From the NCBI RefSeq assembly GCF_009380215.1, contig NZ_WHUG01000017.1:95044-159043 (forward strand): a stretch of 64,000 nt of DNA, given 5' to 3'. Of the stretch, positions 1-10,313 are shown one piece after another. The DNA is from Rugamonas aquatica (GTDB lineage: Bacteria > Pseudomonadota > Gammaproteobacteria > Burkholderiales > Burkholderiaceae_D). Position numbers and translations under genes: made by a program. Numbering within the stretch: position 1 is the first letter of the stretch; each line of letters begins with the position of its first letter. The notes under the pieces were generated by a model. The model did no database searches. It saw nothing but the letters and a program-made list of their open reading frames with translations, and had not been told where the DNA came from.

Positions 1-407
1 GACACCACGTGTATGCCGTGCTGCTGCAGCGTGCTGCGCGCGTAGTCGCCATTCTGCATGCCGATGTCGCGCACCTTGGCGTTACGCGGAAACATGGCGG
101 CGCCGCCGAAGATCTTGCCCTGGCACTGGATCAGCGGCACGCCGTGGTGGGCCAGTCCCTCCAGCAGCAGGTTCATGGCGTCGGCGCCGTAGATGCCGGG
201 CTTGTCGTGGGCCTTGCGGCGGCCCTGCCCCGGCAACAGGAAGTGCGACATGGCGCCGATGCGCATGGCCGGATGCCACAGCGTGACCGACACGCAAGAC
301 CCCAGCAGCGTGCGCACGCGATACCGCTCGTCGCCGACGAAGTAATCGCCGGGCATCAGGAAGATATCGATGAGTTTTGCGTCTGGCATGGTCAGGGTGA
401 CGATCAT
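1..407 (-). CDS. cheD: CheD chemoreceptor glutamine deamidase (3' end cut by window edge)
   Basis: CheD deamidates glutamines in the methylation helices of chemoreceptors and can bind CheY/CheC-type partners in the cytoplasm. The visible 135 residues carry the family core: LLGSCVSVTLWHP followed by IGAMSHFLLPGQG, giving the expected catalytic Cys38 and His55, then GGAAMFP further on. The ATG at 407 overlaps the cheR stop in an ATGA, so the two genes are translationally coupled; a second in-frame ATG at 389 is less likely. The protein continues beyond position 1, where cheB would be expected in this type of operon. Identity is secure from the motif pair; the C-terminus cannot be seen. Confidence 0.93.
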   Translation of the reverse strand, partial: MIVTLTMPDAKLIDIFLMPGDYFVGDERYRVRTLLGSCVSVTLWHPAMRIGAMSHFLLPGQGRRKAHDKPGIYGADAMNLLLEGLAHHGVPLIQCQGKIFGGAAMFPRNAKVRDIGMQNGDYARSTLQQHGIHVV

Positions 408-1210
408 GGTTTGCGGTAGATCGAGGGCGCCACCGCGGTCACGGTGTCGTTGATATCGTTCAGCGTTTCCGAATGCCCGATCAGGAAGTAGCCGCCCGGC
501 CGCAGCTGCGCCAGCAGCCGCGCCACCACCTGGCGCTTGGTCTCCAGGTTAAAGTAGATCATCACATTGCGCAGGAAGATCACATCGAAGCTGCCCAGCT
601 TGGGCAAGGGTTCGTTCAGGTTCAGGTGGCGGAACTGCACGCGCTGGCGCAAGGCCCGTTCGATCAGCATGGTGCCGGCCTCGCTGCCCTGGCCCTTGAG
701 GCAGAAGCGCTTCAGGTAAGCCTGCGGCATCTGGTTGGCGCGCTCCATCGGATAGTGGCCGCAGCGGGCGCGCTCCAGCACGCGGGTGCTGATGTCGGTG
801 CCCAGCACTTCCCACGCGGCGTCGCCCAGCACGTCGGCCATCACCATGGCGATGCTGTAGGTTTCCTCGCCGCTGGAGCTGGCCGCGCTCCACACGCGCA
901 TGGTCTGGCGGCGCTCGCGCGCTTCGGTGGCCAGGTCGCGCAGCAGCGCGAAGTGCTTGGGCTCGCGGAAGAAATAGGTTTCGTTGGTGGTCAGCAGATC
1001 GACCGCCACTTGCAGCTCGGCCGGCTGGGCGCGGCTTTCCAGCAGGCGCAGATAGTCGCCGTAACTCTCCAGCTGGTAGTGCGCCAGCCGCTTGGCCAGC
1101 CGCCCGCTGACCAGCGCCTGCTTGCCGTTGGCCATGAAGATCCCCGCCGCCTCGTATATGAAGCGCTGGAATTGCGTGAACTCGCGCTCGGTGATGGTGA
1201 CTACGGGCAT
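404..1210 (-). CDS. cheR: CheR chemoreceptor glutamate methyltransferase
   Basis: CheR transfers methyl groups from S-adenosylmethionine to receptor glutamates for sensory adaptation. The 268-residue product has the N-terminal all-alpha CheR domain (about 1-80, starting PVVTITEREF) and the SAM-binding domain with RVWSAASSSGEETYSIAM, the family's SAM loop, and a VIFLRNVMIYF motif near residue 215. The reading frame stays open upstream to 1288, but the upstream part is Arg-rich low-complexity, overlaps cheW and does not look coding, so the ATG at 1210 is chosen. The gene lies 13 bp after cheW and shares ATGA with cheD. Length matches ordinary CheR proteins (about 270-290 residues) without a TPR tail. 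Confidence 0.93.
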   Translation of the reverse strand: MPVVTITEREFTQFQRFIYEAAGIFMANGKQALVSGRLAKRLAHYQLESYGDYLRLLESRAQPAELQVAVDLLTTNETYFFREPKHFALLRDLATEARERRQTMRVWSAASSSGEETYSIAMVMADVLGDAAWEVLGTDISTRVLERARCGHYPMERANQMPQAYLKRFCLKGQGSEAGTMLIERALRQRVQFRHLNLNEPLPKLGSFDVIFLRNVMIYFNLETKRQVVARLLAQLRPGGYFLIGHSETLNDINDTVTAVAPSIYRKP

Positions 1211-1223
1211 GGCGGCCGCCGTT

Positions 1224-1781
1224 TCAATTGTGGTGCGTGGCGACGGTGCCGCGCGCCATCTCGACGATCTCCTCGCTCGACAGCACATGCTCGATGTCGA
1301 GCAGGATCACGAACTTGCCGCCGACCTTGCCGATGCCGGCGATGAAGTCGGGCCGGATGCGGGTGCCGAACGACGGCGCCGCCTCGATGTCGCCGGCGGC
1401 GATCTCCACCACCGCGTTGACCGAATCCACCAGCATGCCCAGCACCTGCTTGCCGTCGCCGTCGCCGGCCTCGACTTCGACGATGACGATGCAGCTGCGC
1501 TTGCCGATCACGCTGGGCGCGCGGTCGAAGCGCGCCGACAGGTCCATCACCGGCACCACCGCGCCGCGCAGGTTGATTACGCCGCGCACGCAGGCCGGCA
1601 TCATCGGCACCGTGGCCAGGCTGCCGTACTCGATGATCTCCTTGATGTGCAGGATGCCGACCGCATACTGGTCCTCGCCCAGCATGAAGGTCAGGAACTG
1701 GCTGGGCAGGGCGGCACCGCTCTGCAGCGCGACGATGGCGCTGCTCCCGTACGTCACCACATTGGCTGCGGCTGTATTCAT
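1224..1781 (-). CDS. cheW: CheW coupling protein
   Basis: CheW is the SH3-like adaptor that links chemoreceptor tips to the CheA kinase. The 185-residue protein contains a full CheW domain from about residue 28 (QFLTFMLGEDQYAVGILHIKEI), with the RGVINLRGAVVPVMDL strand pair and a VLGMLVDSVNAVVEI stretch typical of the second subdomain. A short 25-residue N-terminal extension of unknown role precedes the domain. It sits 16 bp downstream of cheA and 13 bp upstream of cheR in the same minus-strand operon, so its partner is very probably the neighbouring CheA. Confidence 0.95.
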   Translation of the reverse strand: MNTAAANVVTYGSSAIVALQSGAALPSQFLTFMLGEDQYAVGILHIKEIIEYGSLATVPMMPACVRGVINLRGAVVPVMDLSARFDRAPSVIGKRSCIVIVEVEAGDGDGKQVLGMLVDSVNAVVEIAAGDIEAAPSFGTRIRPDFIAGIGKVGGKFVILLDIEHVLSSEEIVEMARGTVATHHN

Positions 1782-1797
1782 ATTGTCCTCTCCGGAG

Positions 1798-3975
1798 TTA
1801 GGCGGCCAGCGCCACGACGCCCTTGCCGCTGACGGCCTGCATCAGCGCGGCCACGTCCAGGATCAGCGCCACCTCGCCGCTGCCCAGGATGGTCGAGCCG
1901 CTGATGCATTTGACTTCGCTGAACATCGGGCTGAGCGGCTTGATGACGGTCTGGAATTCGCCCAGCAGGGTATCGACCGCCAGCCCGGCGCGGTGGTTGC
2001 CCAGCTTGAGCACGACGATGCTCTCGCGCCGCGTGGCCGCGCCTTCGATGCGGAACAGCTCGCGCAGCCGCACGAAGGGCAGCACCTGGCCGCGCAGATT
2101 GCAGTAGTCCTGGCCCGGCTCGGTGGCGTATTCGATGCACTCTTCGATCATGTCGAGCGGGATGACGAACACCGAGCTGCCCACCTGCACCAGGAAGCCG
2201 TCGATGATGGCCAGGGTCAGCGGCAGGCGCACGGTGACGGTGGTGCCGGCGCCCTCCTTGCTGGAGACGTCGACGCTGCCGCGCAGCGCCGTGATGTTGC
2301 GCTTGACCACGTCCATGCCGACGCCGCGCCCGGACAGGTTGGTGATCTTCTCGGCGGTCGAGAAGCCGGCCTCGAAGATCAGGTTGTAGATTTCGCTGTC
2401 GGTCAGCTTGCGGTCGGCGTCCACCAGGCCGCGCTCGACGGCCTTGGCCAGGATTTTTTCCTTGCGCAAGCCGCCGCCGTCGTCGCTGACTTCGATGACG
2501 ATGCTGCCCGATTCATGGAAGGCGTTGAGCTTTATCATGCCCTTGGCCGGCTTGCCGTTGGCGACGCGCACATCGCCCGGCTCGATGCCGTGGTCCATGG
2601 CGTTGCGCACCAGGTGCATCAGCGGATCGCCGATCTTCTCGACCACGGTCTTGTCCAGTTCCGAATCCTCGCCGTCGACGATCAGGCCGATGTCCTTGCC
2701 CAGCTCGCGCGCGACATCGTGCACCACGCGCTGGAAGCGGTTGAAGGTGGCGCCTATCTTCACCATGCGCAGTTCCAGCGCGGCGTCGCGCACTTCCTCC
2801 ACCAGGCCGGACAGCGTCGACGTGCATTCCTGCAGCTCGGTGTTCTGGATGTGCTGGCCTATCATGTTGGCGCGCGCGCCGGCGATGATCAGTTCGCCGA
2901 CCAGGTCGATCAGGCGGTCGAGCTTGTCGGAATCGACGCGGATCGACCGGCTTTCCTGCGCCTTCTGCTCGCTGACCTGCTTTTGCTTGGCCAGCGCGGC
3001 CTCCACCACCACCGGCGGCACATTGCCGGCGCCGACCAGGATGCTGCCCAGCTGCTGCTGCGGCGCGTCGTCCTGCGGGTTGTCGGGATGGGACTGCTGG
3101 TGCAGCGCGCCTTCCAGTTCGTGGGCGGTGACGCTGCCGCAGCGCACCAGGATCTCGCCCAGCCGCGCCGCCTGCTCGGGCAGGGCGCGGATCAGGTCGA
3201 CGTAGTGCGACACCTTGCTGTGCGGCGGGATGATGCGGATCTCGCAATCGTCCTGCACGAACTCGAACACGCCGGCGATGGCTTCGCGGTCGGCCGTGCT
3301 GTCGAAGGCGATCTCGAAGCCCAGGTAGCACAGCTCGGCGTCCATTTCCTCGGCCGGCGGCACGGCGTCCGGCACGGTGGCGATGCCGACGATCTTGCCC
3401 AGCTTGGCCAGGTAGCGCAGGAAGGCGATCGGGTCCATGCCGTTCTGCAGCACGCCGCGGCCGAAGCGCAGCGAGATGTGCCAGTAGTCGCTGTCGCCCC
3501 GCTCCTGGTCGATGCGTTCGACGCCGGGCTCGGCGTGCACCGCCAGCGGCGCGTCGGCGGCCTGGGCTTCCCCGGCGTGGCCGCCCTCCATGTGGCGGCG
3601 CAGCTGTTGCAGCAGCATCTCGCCTTCGGGCGCGGTGTCGGGATCGGCGTCGAGGCGGCCGGCGGCCAGCGCGTCGGTCATGCCGGACAGGTAGTCGCAA
3701 CAGGACAGCAGCAGCACGATCATCTCGTCGTTGAGCACCACGCGGCCGTCGCGCACCTCATCGAGCAGGCTCTCGACCACGTGGGTGAAGGCGACGATGT
3801 GGTCCAGGCTGAACAGGCCGGCGGAACCCTTGATGGTGTGGGCCGCCCGGAAGATGGCGTTGATCGCCTCGCTCTGGTCGCCCGCGATGTCGACGTTGAG
3901 CAGCGCGTTTTCCATCTCTTCCAGCAGCTCGCGGCTTTCGGTGATAAAGGTCTGTAGTGCTTCGTCCAGGTTCAT
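1798..3975 (-). CDS. cheA: CheA chemotaxis histidine kinase
   Basis: CheA autophosphorylates and passes phosphate to CheY and CheB. Domains in order over 725 residues: HPt (1-110) with phospho-accepting His46 in FRAAHTIKGSAGLF; an atypical P2-like region (about 150-250); two short LGEILV/LGSILV repeats at about 272-292 and 309-330; the dimerisation helix pair (340-400); the HATPase with HLVRNAMDHGIEPG, SDDGGGL, GFST and GRGVGMDVV; and a C-terminal CheW-like domain (about 590-720). All catalytic boxes are intact. It is 16 bp upstream of cheW. The central region differs from enteric CheA and is discussed in the findings. The ATG at 3975 opens directly into the HPt domain. Confidence 0.95.
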   Translation of the reverse strand: MNLDEALQTFITESRELLEEMENALLNVDIAGDQSEAINAIFRAAHTIKGSAGLFSLDHIVAFTHVVESLLDEVRDGRVVLNDEMIVLLLSCCDYLSGMTDALAAGRLDADPDTAPEGEMLLQQLRRHMEGGHAGEAQAADAPLAVHAEPGVERIDQERGDSDYWHISLRFGRGVLQNGMDPIAFLRYLAKLGKIVGIATVPDAVPPAEEMDAELCYLGFEIAFDSTADREAIAGVFEFVQDDCEIRIIPPHSKVSHYVDLIRALPEQAARLGEILVRCGSVTAHELEGALHQQSHPDNPQDDAPQQQLGSILVGAGNVPPVVVEAALAKQKQVSEQKAQESRSIRVDSDKLDRLIDLVGELIIAGARANMIGQHIQNTELQECTSTLSGLVEEVRDAALELRMVKIGATFNRFQRVVHDVARELGKDIGLIVDGEDSELDKTVVEKIGDPLMHLVRNAMDHGIEPGDVRVANGKPAKGMIKLNAFHESGSIVIEVSDDGGGLRKEKILAKAVERGLVDADRKLTDSEIYNLIFEAGFSTAEKITNLSGRGVGMDVVKRNITALRGSVDVSSKEGAGTTVTVRLPLTLAIIDGFLVQVGSSVFVIPLDMIEECIEYATEPGQDYCNLRGQVLPFVRLRELFRIEGAATRRESIVVLKLGNHRAGLAVDTLLGEFQTVIKPLSPMFSEVKCISGSTILGSGEVALILDVAALMQAVSGKGVVALAA

Positions 3976-4028
3976 GGCATGCCCTCGGAACAGAAAGAAA
4001 CAGATGAGTACGGCAGGTATATGACAGC

Positions 4029-4337
4029 TCAGGCGTGTATCAGCAGGGCGTCGCCGAAGAAGGCGCCCATGTCCAGCATCTCGAAGATTTCCACCACGGC
4101 GGGACTGTGCTGCAGCAGCCGCAGTTCGCGCTGGTCGGCGTTGGCGGTCAGCTTGGCCAGCATCAGCACCTGCAGGCCGGCCGTATCGAGCTCGGTGATG
4201 CCGGACAGGTCGATCTCCAGCACCTGGGTCTTGCGCAGCGCTTCCAGCACCGTGGTCTTCAGGTCGGCCGCGCGATAGATGGTCATCTCGCCGTCGAGGG
4301 CGATGCGGGCGACCGCTGCTCCAGTCTGATCGGACAT
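4029..4337 (-). CDS. STAS-domain protein of the chemotaxis operon
   Basis: This 102-residue protein is a single STAS domain, the fold of anti-sigma-factor antagonists such as SpoIIAA. It shows the family layout ARIALDGEMTIYRAADLK and the signature EIDLSGITELDTAGLQVL, with Thr52 where antagonists carry their phosphorylatable Ser/Thr. It lies between cheY (16 bp upstream) and cheA (53 bp downstream). No kinase of the SpoIIAB/RsbW type is visible nearby, so whether Thr52 is phosphorylated is unknown. A structural or scaffold role in the chemosensory array is possible; function is inferred from context only. Confidence 0.85.
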   Translation of the reverse strand: MSDQTGAAVARIALDGEMTIYRAADLKTTVLEALRKTQVLEIDLSGITELDTAGLQVLMLAKLTANADQRELRLLQHSPAVVEIFEMLDMGAFFGDALLIHA

Positions 4338-4353
4338 GGCGTCCTCCGTGGGG

Positions 4354-4722
4354 TTATGGCATGACGAGTTTGGCGACGGCGCCCAGCAGCACTTCCGGCT
4401 TGAACGGCTTGACCACCCAGGCCTTGGCGCCGGCCGCCTTGCCCTCTTCCTTCTTGCTTTCCTGCGACTCGGTGGTCAGCATGATGACGGGCGTGAACTT
4501 GTACAGCGGCAGCTGCTTGAACTGCTTGACGAAGGTGATGCCATCCATATTAGGCATGTTGACGTCGCACACCACCAGATGGATTTTCTGGCCGGTGCAT
4601 TTGGACAGTGCATCGACGCCGTCGCGGCCTTCGATCACCTCATAGCCCGCGCCCTTGAGCGCGATGCCGACCACTTGACGCAGGGAGGCCGAATCGTCGA
4701 CCACCATGATGGTTTTTGCCAT
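4354..4722 (-). CDS. cheY: CheY-type single-domain response regulator
   Basis: The 122-residue product is a stand-alone receiver domain. The acidic pair Asp9/Asp10, phospho-acceptor Asp53 in VVCDVNMPNMDG, Thr83 in VIMLTTESQ and Lys105 in WVVKPFKP are all present, so it should be phosphorylatable by the CheA of the same operon. It is the second gene of the operon, 21 bp after the MCP and 16 bp before the STAS gene. Whether it reaches the flagellar motor or acts as a phosphate sink or a link to another output cannot be told from sequence. Confidence 0.93.
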   Translation of the reverse strand: MAKTIMVVDDSASLRQVVGIALKGAGYEVIEGRDGVDALSKCTGQKIHLVVCDVNMPNMDGITFVKQFKQLPLYKFTPVIMLTTESQESKKEEGKAAGAKAWVVKPFKPEVLLGAVAKLVMP

Positions 4723-4743
4723 GTTCTCTACCTCGTTAGCACG

Positions 4744-5910
4744 TCAGAAAAATGTGATCTCGTCGGCCGCCGCGGCCACCGGCGCCGCGTGGCTGTCGCC
4801 GTCGTGCACCGCGTGCTCTTCGGCCATGGCGTAGGTCTTTTGCAGCTCGTGCAGCAGCGGCTGCGGGTCCAGCGCTTCCAGCACCTGGTCGGCGTTGTAG
4901 CGGTCGCGGTTGTCGCGCAGCAGCGCCGGCAGCAGCTCCATGTTTTCGCGCACGTGCGCCATCACCTGGCTGACGCGGTCCTGGAATTGCAGCTGCACCA
5001 GCGCCTCGCCCACTTCGCCCTGGATGCCGATGCTGTCCTGCTTGAGCTTTTCGGACGATTGCACCAGCGCGTCGGTCATGGTGCGGAAGTCGCCCAGCAC
5101 CGATTCGATCATGCCCTCGGCCGACTGCATCGACTTGTCTTCCTGCTCGCTCGATTGTTCGGCGGCCTGGCTGGCGGCCAGGATGGCGCTGCTGATCAGG
5201 CCGACGCGGTTGGAGATGTTGCGGCCGGTCTCGGCAGAGCGGCTCGACAGGTTGCGCACTTCCTGCGCCACCACGGCGAAGCCGCGTCCGGCGGGACCGG
5301 CGCGCGCCGCTTCGATGGCGGCGTTCAGCGCCAGCAGATTGGTTTGCGCGGCGATGCTGGCCACGCCTTCGGCCATGTCGCGCAGCTCGCGGGTGAAGCG
5401 TTCCAGGTCCTTGATCTGCGCCAGCATCGCGTGCTTGGACGACATGGCCGACTTCATCGACGTCACCACCGAGCCGAGCTGGGTTTCGCTGCGCGAAAAG
5501 ATTTCGGTCATCGCATTGCCGCCGCCCTTGCCGCTGTCATGGCTGGACACGTGGACCGCGTCGTCGAGCTTGTCGACGATGCTGGAGAAGCGCCCGGCCA
5601 GGTCGGCCACGGCTTCCTCCATCTGGTTGCGGGAATTTTCTATGTGGCGGCACCAGATCGGCAGCACGGCGTCGCCGAAGCGTTCGCGCGCGGCCAGGTA
5701 GTCGTCGATCATGGCTTGCTCGCCGCCGCCCAGCGCGGCGGCGCCGGCGCCGCGCGCGCACCACGCGGCGGCCGCCAGCAGCAGGGCCGACCACAAGACT
5801 GTGTACCAGCCCCAGGCGCTCCAACCCGCGACCATCGTGCCCAAGGCGCCCCCGCCGGCCAGGCCGAAGGGAACCAGAATTTTGCTGTCGAAGCCGCTAG
5901 TGTTCTTCAC
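4744..5910 (-). CDS. Methyl-accepting chemotaxis protein with short N-terminal membrane hairpin
   Basis: A chemoreceptor of 388 residues with no periplasmic sensor and no HAMP domain. Two hydrophobic segments at about 12-30 and 34-52 form a hairpin, followed by a cytoplasmic helical stretch and the receptor tip, in which IAAQTNLLALNAAIEAAR and GRGFAVVAQEVRNLS are the family hairpin signature. The C-terminus ends EITFF and has no NWETF-like CheR tether. The start is taken as GTG at 5910, because the frame upstream to an ATG at 5997 encodes Arg-rich sequence unlike a signal anchor, while a GGGGTGG stretch lies a few bases before the GTG. As first gene of the operon it probably supplies input to the CheA downstream. 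Confidence 0.87.
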   Translation of the reverse strand: MKNTSGFDSKILVPFGLAGGGALGTMVAGWSAWGWYTVLWSALLLAAAAWCARGAGAAALGGGEQAMIDDYLAARERFGDAVLPIWCRHIENSRNQMEEAVADLAGRFSSIVDKLDDAVHVSSHDSGKGGGNAMTEIFSRSETQLGSVVTSMKSAMSSKHAMLAQIKDLERFTRELRDMAEGVASIAAQTNLLALNAAIEAARAGPAGRGFAVVAQEVRNLSSRSAETGRNISNRVGLISSAILAASQAAEQSSEQEDKSMQSAEGMIESVLGDFRTMTDALVQSSEKLKQDSIGIQGEVGEALVQLQFQDRVSQVMAHVRENMELLPALLRDNRDRYNADQVLEALDPQPLLHELQKTYAMAEEHAVHDGDSHAAPVAAAADEITFF

Positions 5911-6183
5911 TGGACGCCACCCCGCTGTAGTCTCCCGGCACTCTCGATAGCGATGCCGTGGAGTCCAACTGTATCTCAGAAACTTGGCCTGCGCCACAAT
6001 GTAGGTGGCGTATCAATTGTATCTGTGTTTTACGCGACAACAGTTTAAATAGCTTCCGACGGGAAATAATTTACGTTTAAGATGGTGGCTGGTGCGCCCG
6101 CTGCTTGCGCACCTGTTGCACCCGCGCAACCGCGCCCCGGGCGCGCCGCCGGCAGCGCCTGACTATCACGCTGGAACCTGCCT
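5911..6183. promoter_or_regulatory. Divergent intergenic region between chemotaxis operon and receiver protein
   Basis: This 273 bp gap must hold the promoters for the leftward chemotaxis operon and the rightward double-receiver gene. Its middle part (about 5990-6080) is clearly more AT-rich than its surroundings, as expected for promoters. I could not pick a convincing sigma70 or sigma28 element pair, and no Shine-Dalgarno sequence is obvious before the ATG at 6184. Confidence 0.4.
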
Positions 6184-7749
<1,566 letters not shown>

Positions 7750-7840
7750 AAAAACAGCACTCGACATTTGCGCCCGCCCCGGTTAGATTGCCAACGTTGC
7801 ATAGAATGTATGTAAAATTGACTATCTAGGGGAATCAAAT

Positions 7841-8533
7841 ATGAAACAATACGGCGCAGAATTTTTTGGTACGTTTTGGCTGGTACTGGGCGGCTGCGGC
7901 AGCGCGGTACTGGCGGCGGCCTTTCCCGGCGTCGGCATCGGCCTGCTGGGCGTGTCGCTGGCCTTCGGCCTGACGGTGCTGACGATGGCCTACGCCATCG
8001 GCCACATCTCGGGCTGCCACCTGAACCCGGCGGTATCGATCGGCCTGTGGGCCGGCGGCCGCTTCCCGGCCAATAAGCTGCTGCCTTACATCGTCGCCCA
8101 GGTGCTGGGCGCCATCGTCGCCGGCGGCGTGCTGTACACCATCGCCAGCGGCAAGGCCGGCTTCGACGTCATGGGCGGCTTCGCCTCCAACGGCTACGGC
8201 GCCCATTCGCCAGGCGGCTACTCGCTGCTGGCCGCGCTGGTGACGGAAGTGGTCATGACCATGATGTTCCTGCTGATTATCCTGGGCGCCACCGACGAGC
8301 GCGCACCGAAAGGCTTCGCACCGCTGCCGATCGGCCTGGGCCTGACGCTGATCCACCTGATCAGCATCCCGGTCACCAACACCTCGGTCAACCCTGCGCG
8401 CAGCACCGGCGTGGCGCTGTACGTGGGCGACTGGGCCACCAGCCAGCTGTGGCTGTTCTGGGTTGCGCCTATCGTCGGCGCACTGCTGGGCGCGGCGATC
8501 TACCGCTTCATCGGCTCGCCGGAAAAAGCGTAA
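7841..8533 (+). CDS. aqpZ: Aquaporin Z water channel
   Basis: A 230-residue six-helix membrane channel for water. Both half-helix signatures are present: Asn62-Pro63-Ala64 in HLNPAVS and Asn184-Pro185-Ala186-Arg187 in SVNPARS. The selectivity-filter residues match the water-specific AqpZ pattern (Phe42, His172, Thr181, Arg187) rather than a glycerol facilitator. A good Shine-Dalgarno, AGGGGAA, precedes the ATG at 7841. The gene is apparently monocistronic and converges with the MCP at 8549 with only 15 bp between the stop codons. Confidence 0.96.
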   Translation: MKQYGAEFFGTFWLVLGGCGSAVLAAAFPGVGIGLLGVSLAFGLTVLTMAYAIGHISGCHLNPAVSIGLWAGGRFPANKLLPYIVAQVLGAIVAGGVLYTIASGKAGFDVMGGFASNGYGAHSPGGYSLLAALVTEVVMTMMFLLIILGATDERAPKGFAPLPIGLGLTLIHLISIPVTNTSVNPARSTGVALYVGDWATSQLWLFWVAPIVGALLGAAIYRFIGSPEKA

Positions 8534-8548
8534 ACCGTTTAGCTGGTT

Positions 8549-10171
8549 TCAGCCACCTCGAGCCAGCATGGGGCGCGCGCCGCCGCGCCCCTGCACGGCC
8601 GGCCGCCTTGGCGCGGCGTCGCCCAGCTTGAAGATGCTGACGGCGTCGGCCAGCTTGGCGGCTTGTTCCTGCATCGCATCGGCCGCCGCGGCGGCCTGCT
8701 CCACCAGCGCAGCGTTCTGCTGCGTCACATGATCCATCTGCGTGATTGAATTGTTGATCTGCTCGATGCCGTTGGTCTGCTCGCTGCTGGCGTTGCTGAT
8801 CTCGGCCATGATGTCGGTCACGCGGCGGATGCTCGACACCACCTCCTCCATCGTGCTGCCGGCCTGACCCACCAGGCGCGTGCCCGCCGCCACCTTGCCC
8901 ACCGAATCGTCGATCAGCGCCTTGATTTCCTTGGCGGCGCTGGCCGAGCGCTGCGCCAGGTTGCGCACCTCGGACGCCACCACCGCGAAACCGCGGCCCT
9001 GCTCGCCCGCGCGCGCCGCTTCCACGGCGGCGTTGAGCGCCAGGATATTGGTCTGGAAGGCGATGCCGTCGATGACGCCGATGATGTCGACGATCTTTTT
9101 CGACGACTCGTCAATCGACGCCATGGTCTGCACCACGTCCGACACCACGGCGCCGCCGCGCTGCGCCACGTCCGAGGCCGACGCCGCCAGCTGGTTGGCC
9201 TGGCGCGCGTTCTCGGCGTTCTGCTTGACGGTGCTGGTCAGCTCTTCCATCGACGACGCGGTTTCCTCCAGCGAGCTGGCCTGTTCTTCGGTGCGCGACG
9301 ACAGGTCGAGGTTGCCGGCGGCGATCTGCGAGGACGCGGTGGCGATGGCGTCCGTACCGTTGCGCACGTCGCTGACGATGCGCACCAGGCCGCCCGACAT
9401 GCGGTGCAGCGCCTGCAGCAGCTTGCCCGGCTCGTCCTGGCTGTAGCCGGCGGCGGCATGGTCGCTGTGGTCGACCAGGTCGCCGCCGGCCACGCATTCG
9501 GCCAGCGCCACCGCCTCGTTGATCGGACGGGTGATGCCGGCCGTCAGCCACCACGCGAACGCCACGCTGAAGGCCACCACCAGTGCCGCCATCACCACCA
9601 GCAGGTTGCGGCTGTCCTTGGCCACCTGGTCGATGCGGGCGGCGGCGGCGTCGATTTCCTTGCGCTGGTGGTCCAGCATTTTCTGCAGCATCGCCTCGTA
9701 GGTCTTGGCGGCCGGGATGTAGGCGTCGTCGAGCAGCTTGGTGGCGCCGTCGGCGTCGCCTGCGGCCTTGGCCTTCATGACGCCGTCGCGCGAAGCCACG
9801 TAAGCCTTGCGGGTGTTGACCAGGTCGGCCATCAGGGCCTTGTCGTCGTCGGTGGCCAGTTCCTCGATCTTCTTGATCAGGCCCTGGGCGTAGGCGGTGG
9901 AATTCCTGGCTTCCTCGGCAAAGAAGGTGGCCAGCACCGGATCGGCGCTCTTGGCCACGGCGGTGGTGCGGCGGATGCCGGCGAACACCACGCGGTACCA
10001 GTCGGCGATCAGGCGCTCCTTGGCCAGCGGCAGCTCCATCATGGCGCGGGTGGATTCGGCCACGCCCTGCAGACGGTAAATGCCCAGCCCGGTGTTGAGT
10101 ATCAGGATCGCCAGGATGACGGCAAAGCCCAGCGACAGGCGGCGTCCTATGCTGAGGTCGGTGATTTTCAT
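8549..10171 (-). CDS. Methyl-accepting chemotaxis protein (four-helix-bundle sensor)
   Basis: A 540-residue transmembrane chemoreceptor. TM1 (about 12-32) and TM2 (about 190-212) enclose a periplasmic helical sensor of about 155 residues resembling the 4HB_MCP family, followed by a HAMP domain (about 212-270) and a signalling domain with DGIAFQTNILALNAAVEAAR and GRGFAVVASEVRNLAQRS. The C-terminus is an Ala/Arg/Gly tail with no CheR pentapeptide. The start is supported by GGGAG seven bases upstream. It is a single gene, divergent from the Crp/Fnr regulator. Ligand unknown. Confidence 0.94.
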   Translation of the reverse strand: MKITDLSIGRRLSLGFAVILAILILNTGLGIYRLQGVAESTRAMMELPLAKERLIADWYRVVFAGIRRTTAVAKSADPVLATFFAEEARNSTAYAQGLIKKIEELATDDDKALMADLVNTRKAYVASRDGVMKAKAAGDADGATKLLDDAYIPAAKTYEAMLQKMLDHQRKEIDAAAARIDQVAKDSRNLLVVMAALVVAFSVAFAWWLTAGITRPINEAVALAECVAGGDLVDHSDHAAAGYSQDEPGKLLQALHRMSGGLVRIVSDVRNGTDAIATASSQIAAGNLDLSSRTEEQASSLEETASSMEELTSTVKQNAENARQANQLAASASDVAQRGGAVVSDVVQTMASIDESSKKIVDIIGVIDGIAFQTNILALNAAVEAARAGEQGRGFAVVASEVRNLAQRSASAAKEIKALIDDSVGKVAAGTRLVGQAGSTMEEVVSSIRRVTDIMAEISNASSEQTNGIEQINNSITQMDHVTQQNAALVEQAAAAADAMQEQAAKLADAVSIFKLGDAAPRRPAVQGRGGARPMLARGG

Positions 10172-10313
10172 GGCTGTCTCCCGTGGCTGGTTAGTTGCCT
10201 ATGGTAACGCCAATTTCAAGCGCCATTCAACTGGTTTAAGTTTGAAATATATTTTCGATTTACATTCCAAATCACAACAAAAATTGCGTTAAAGACTGAG
10301 AAAACGTTTACAC

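Noticed and set aside
1228..3957. A 909-codon open frame antisense to cheA and cheW
   Set aside because: It overlaps two intact chemotaxis genes completely and has low-complexity composition.
5911..5997. Upstream ATG start for the first MCP
   Set aside because: The added 29 residues are Arg/Trp-rich and precede the membrane hairpin unnaturally; GTG at 5910 fits better.
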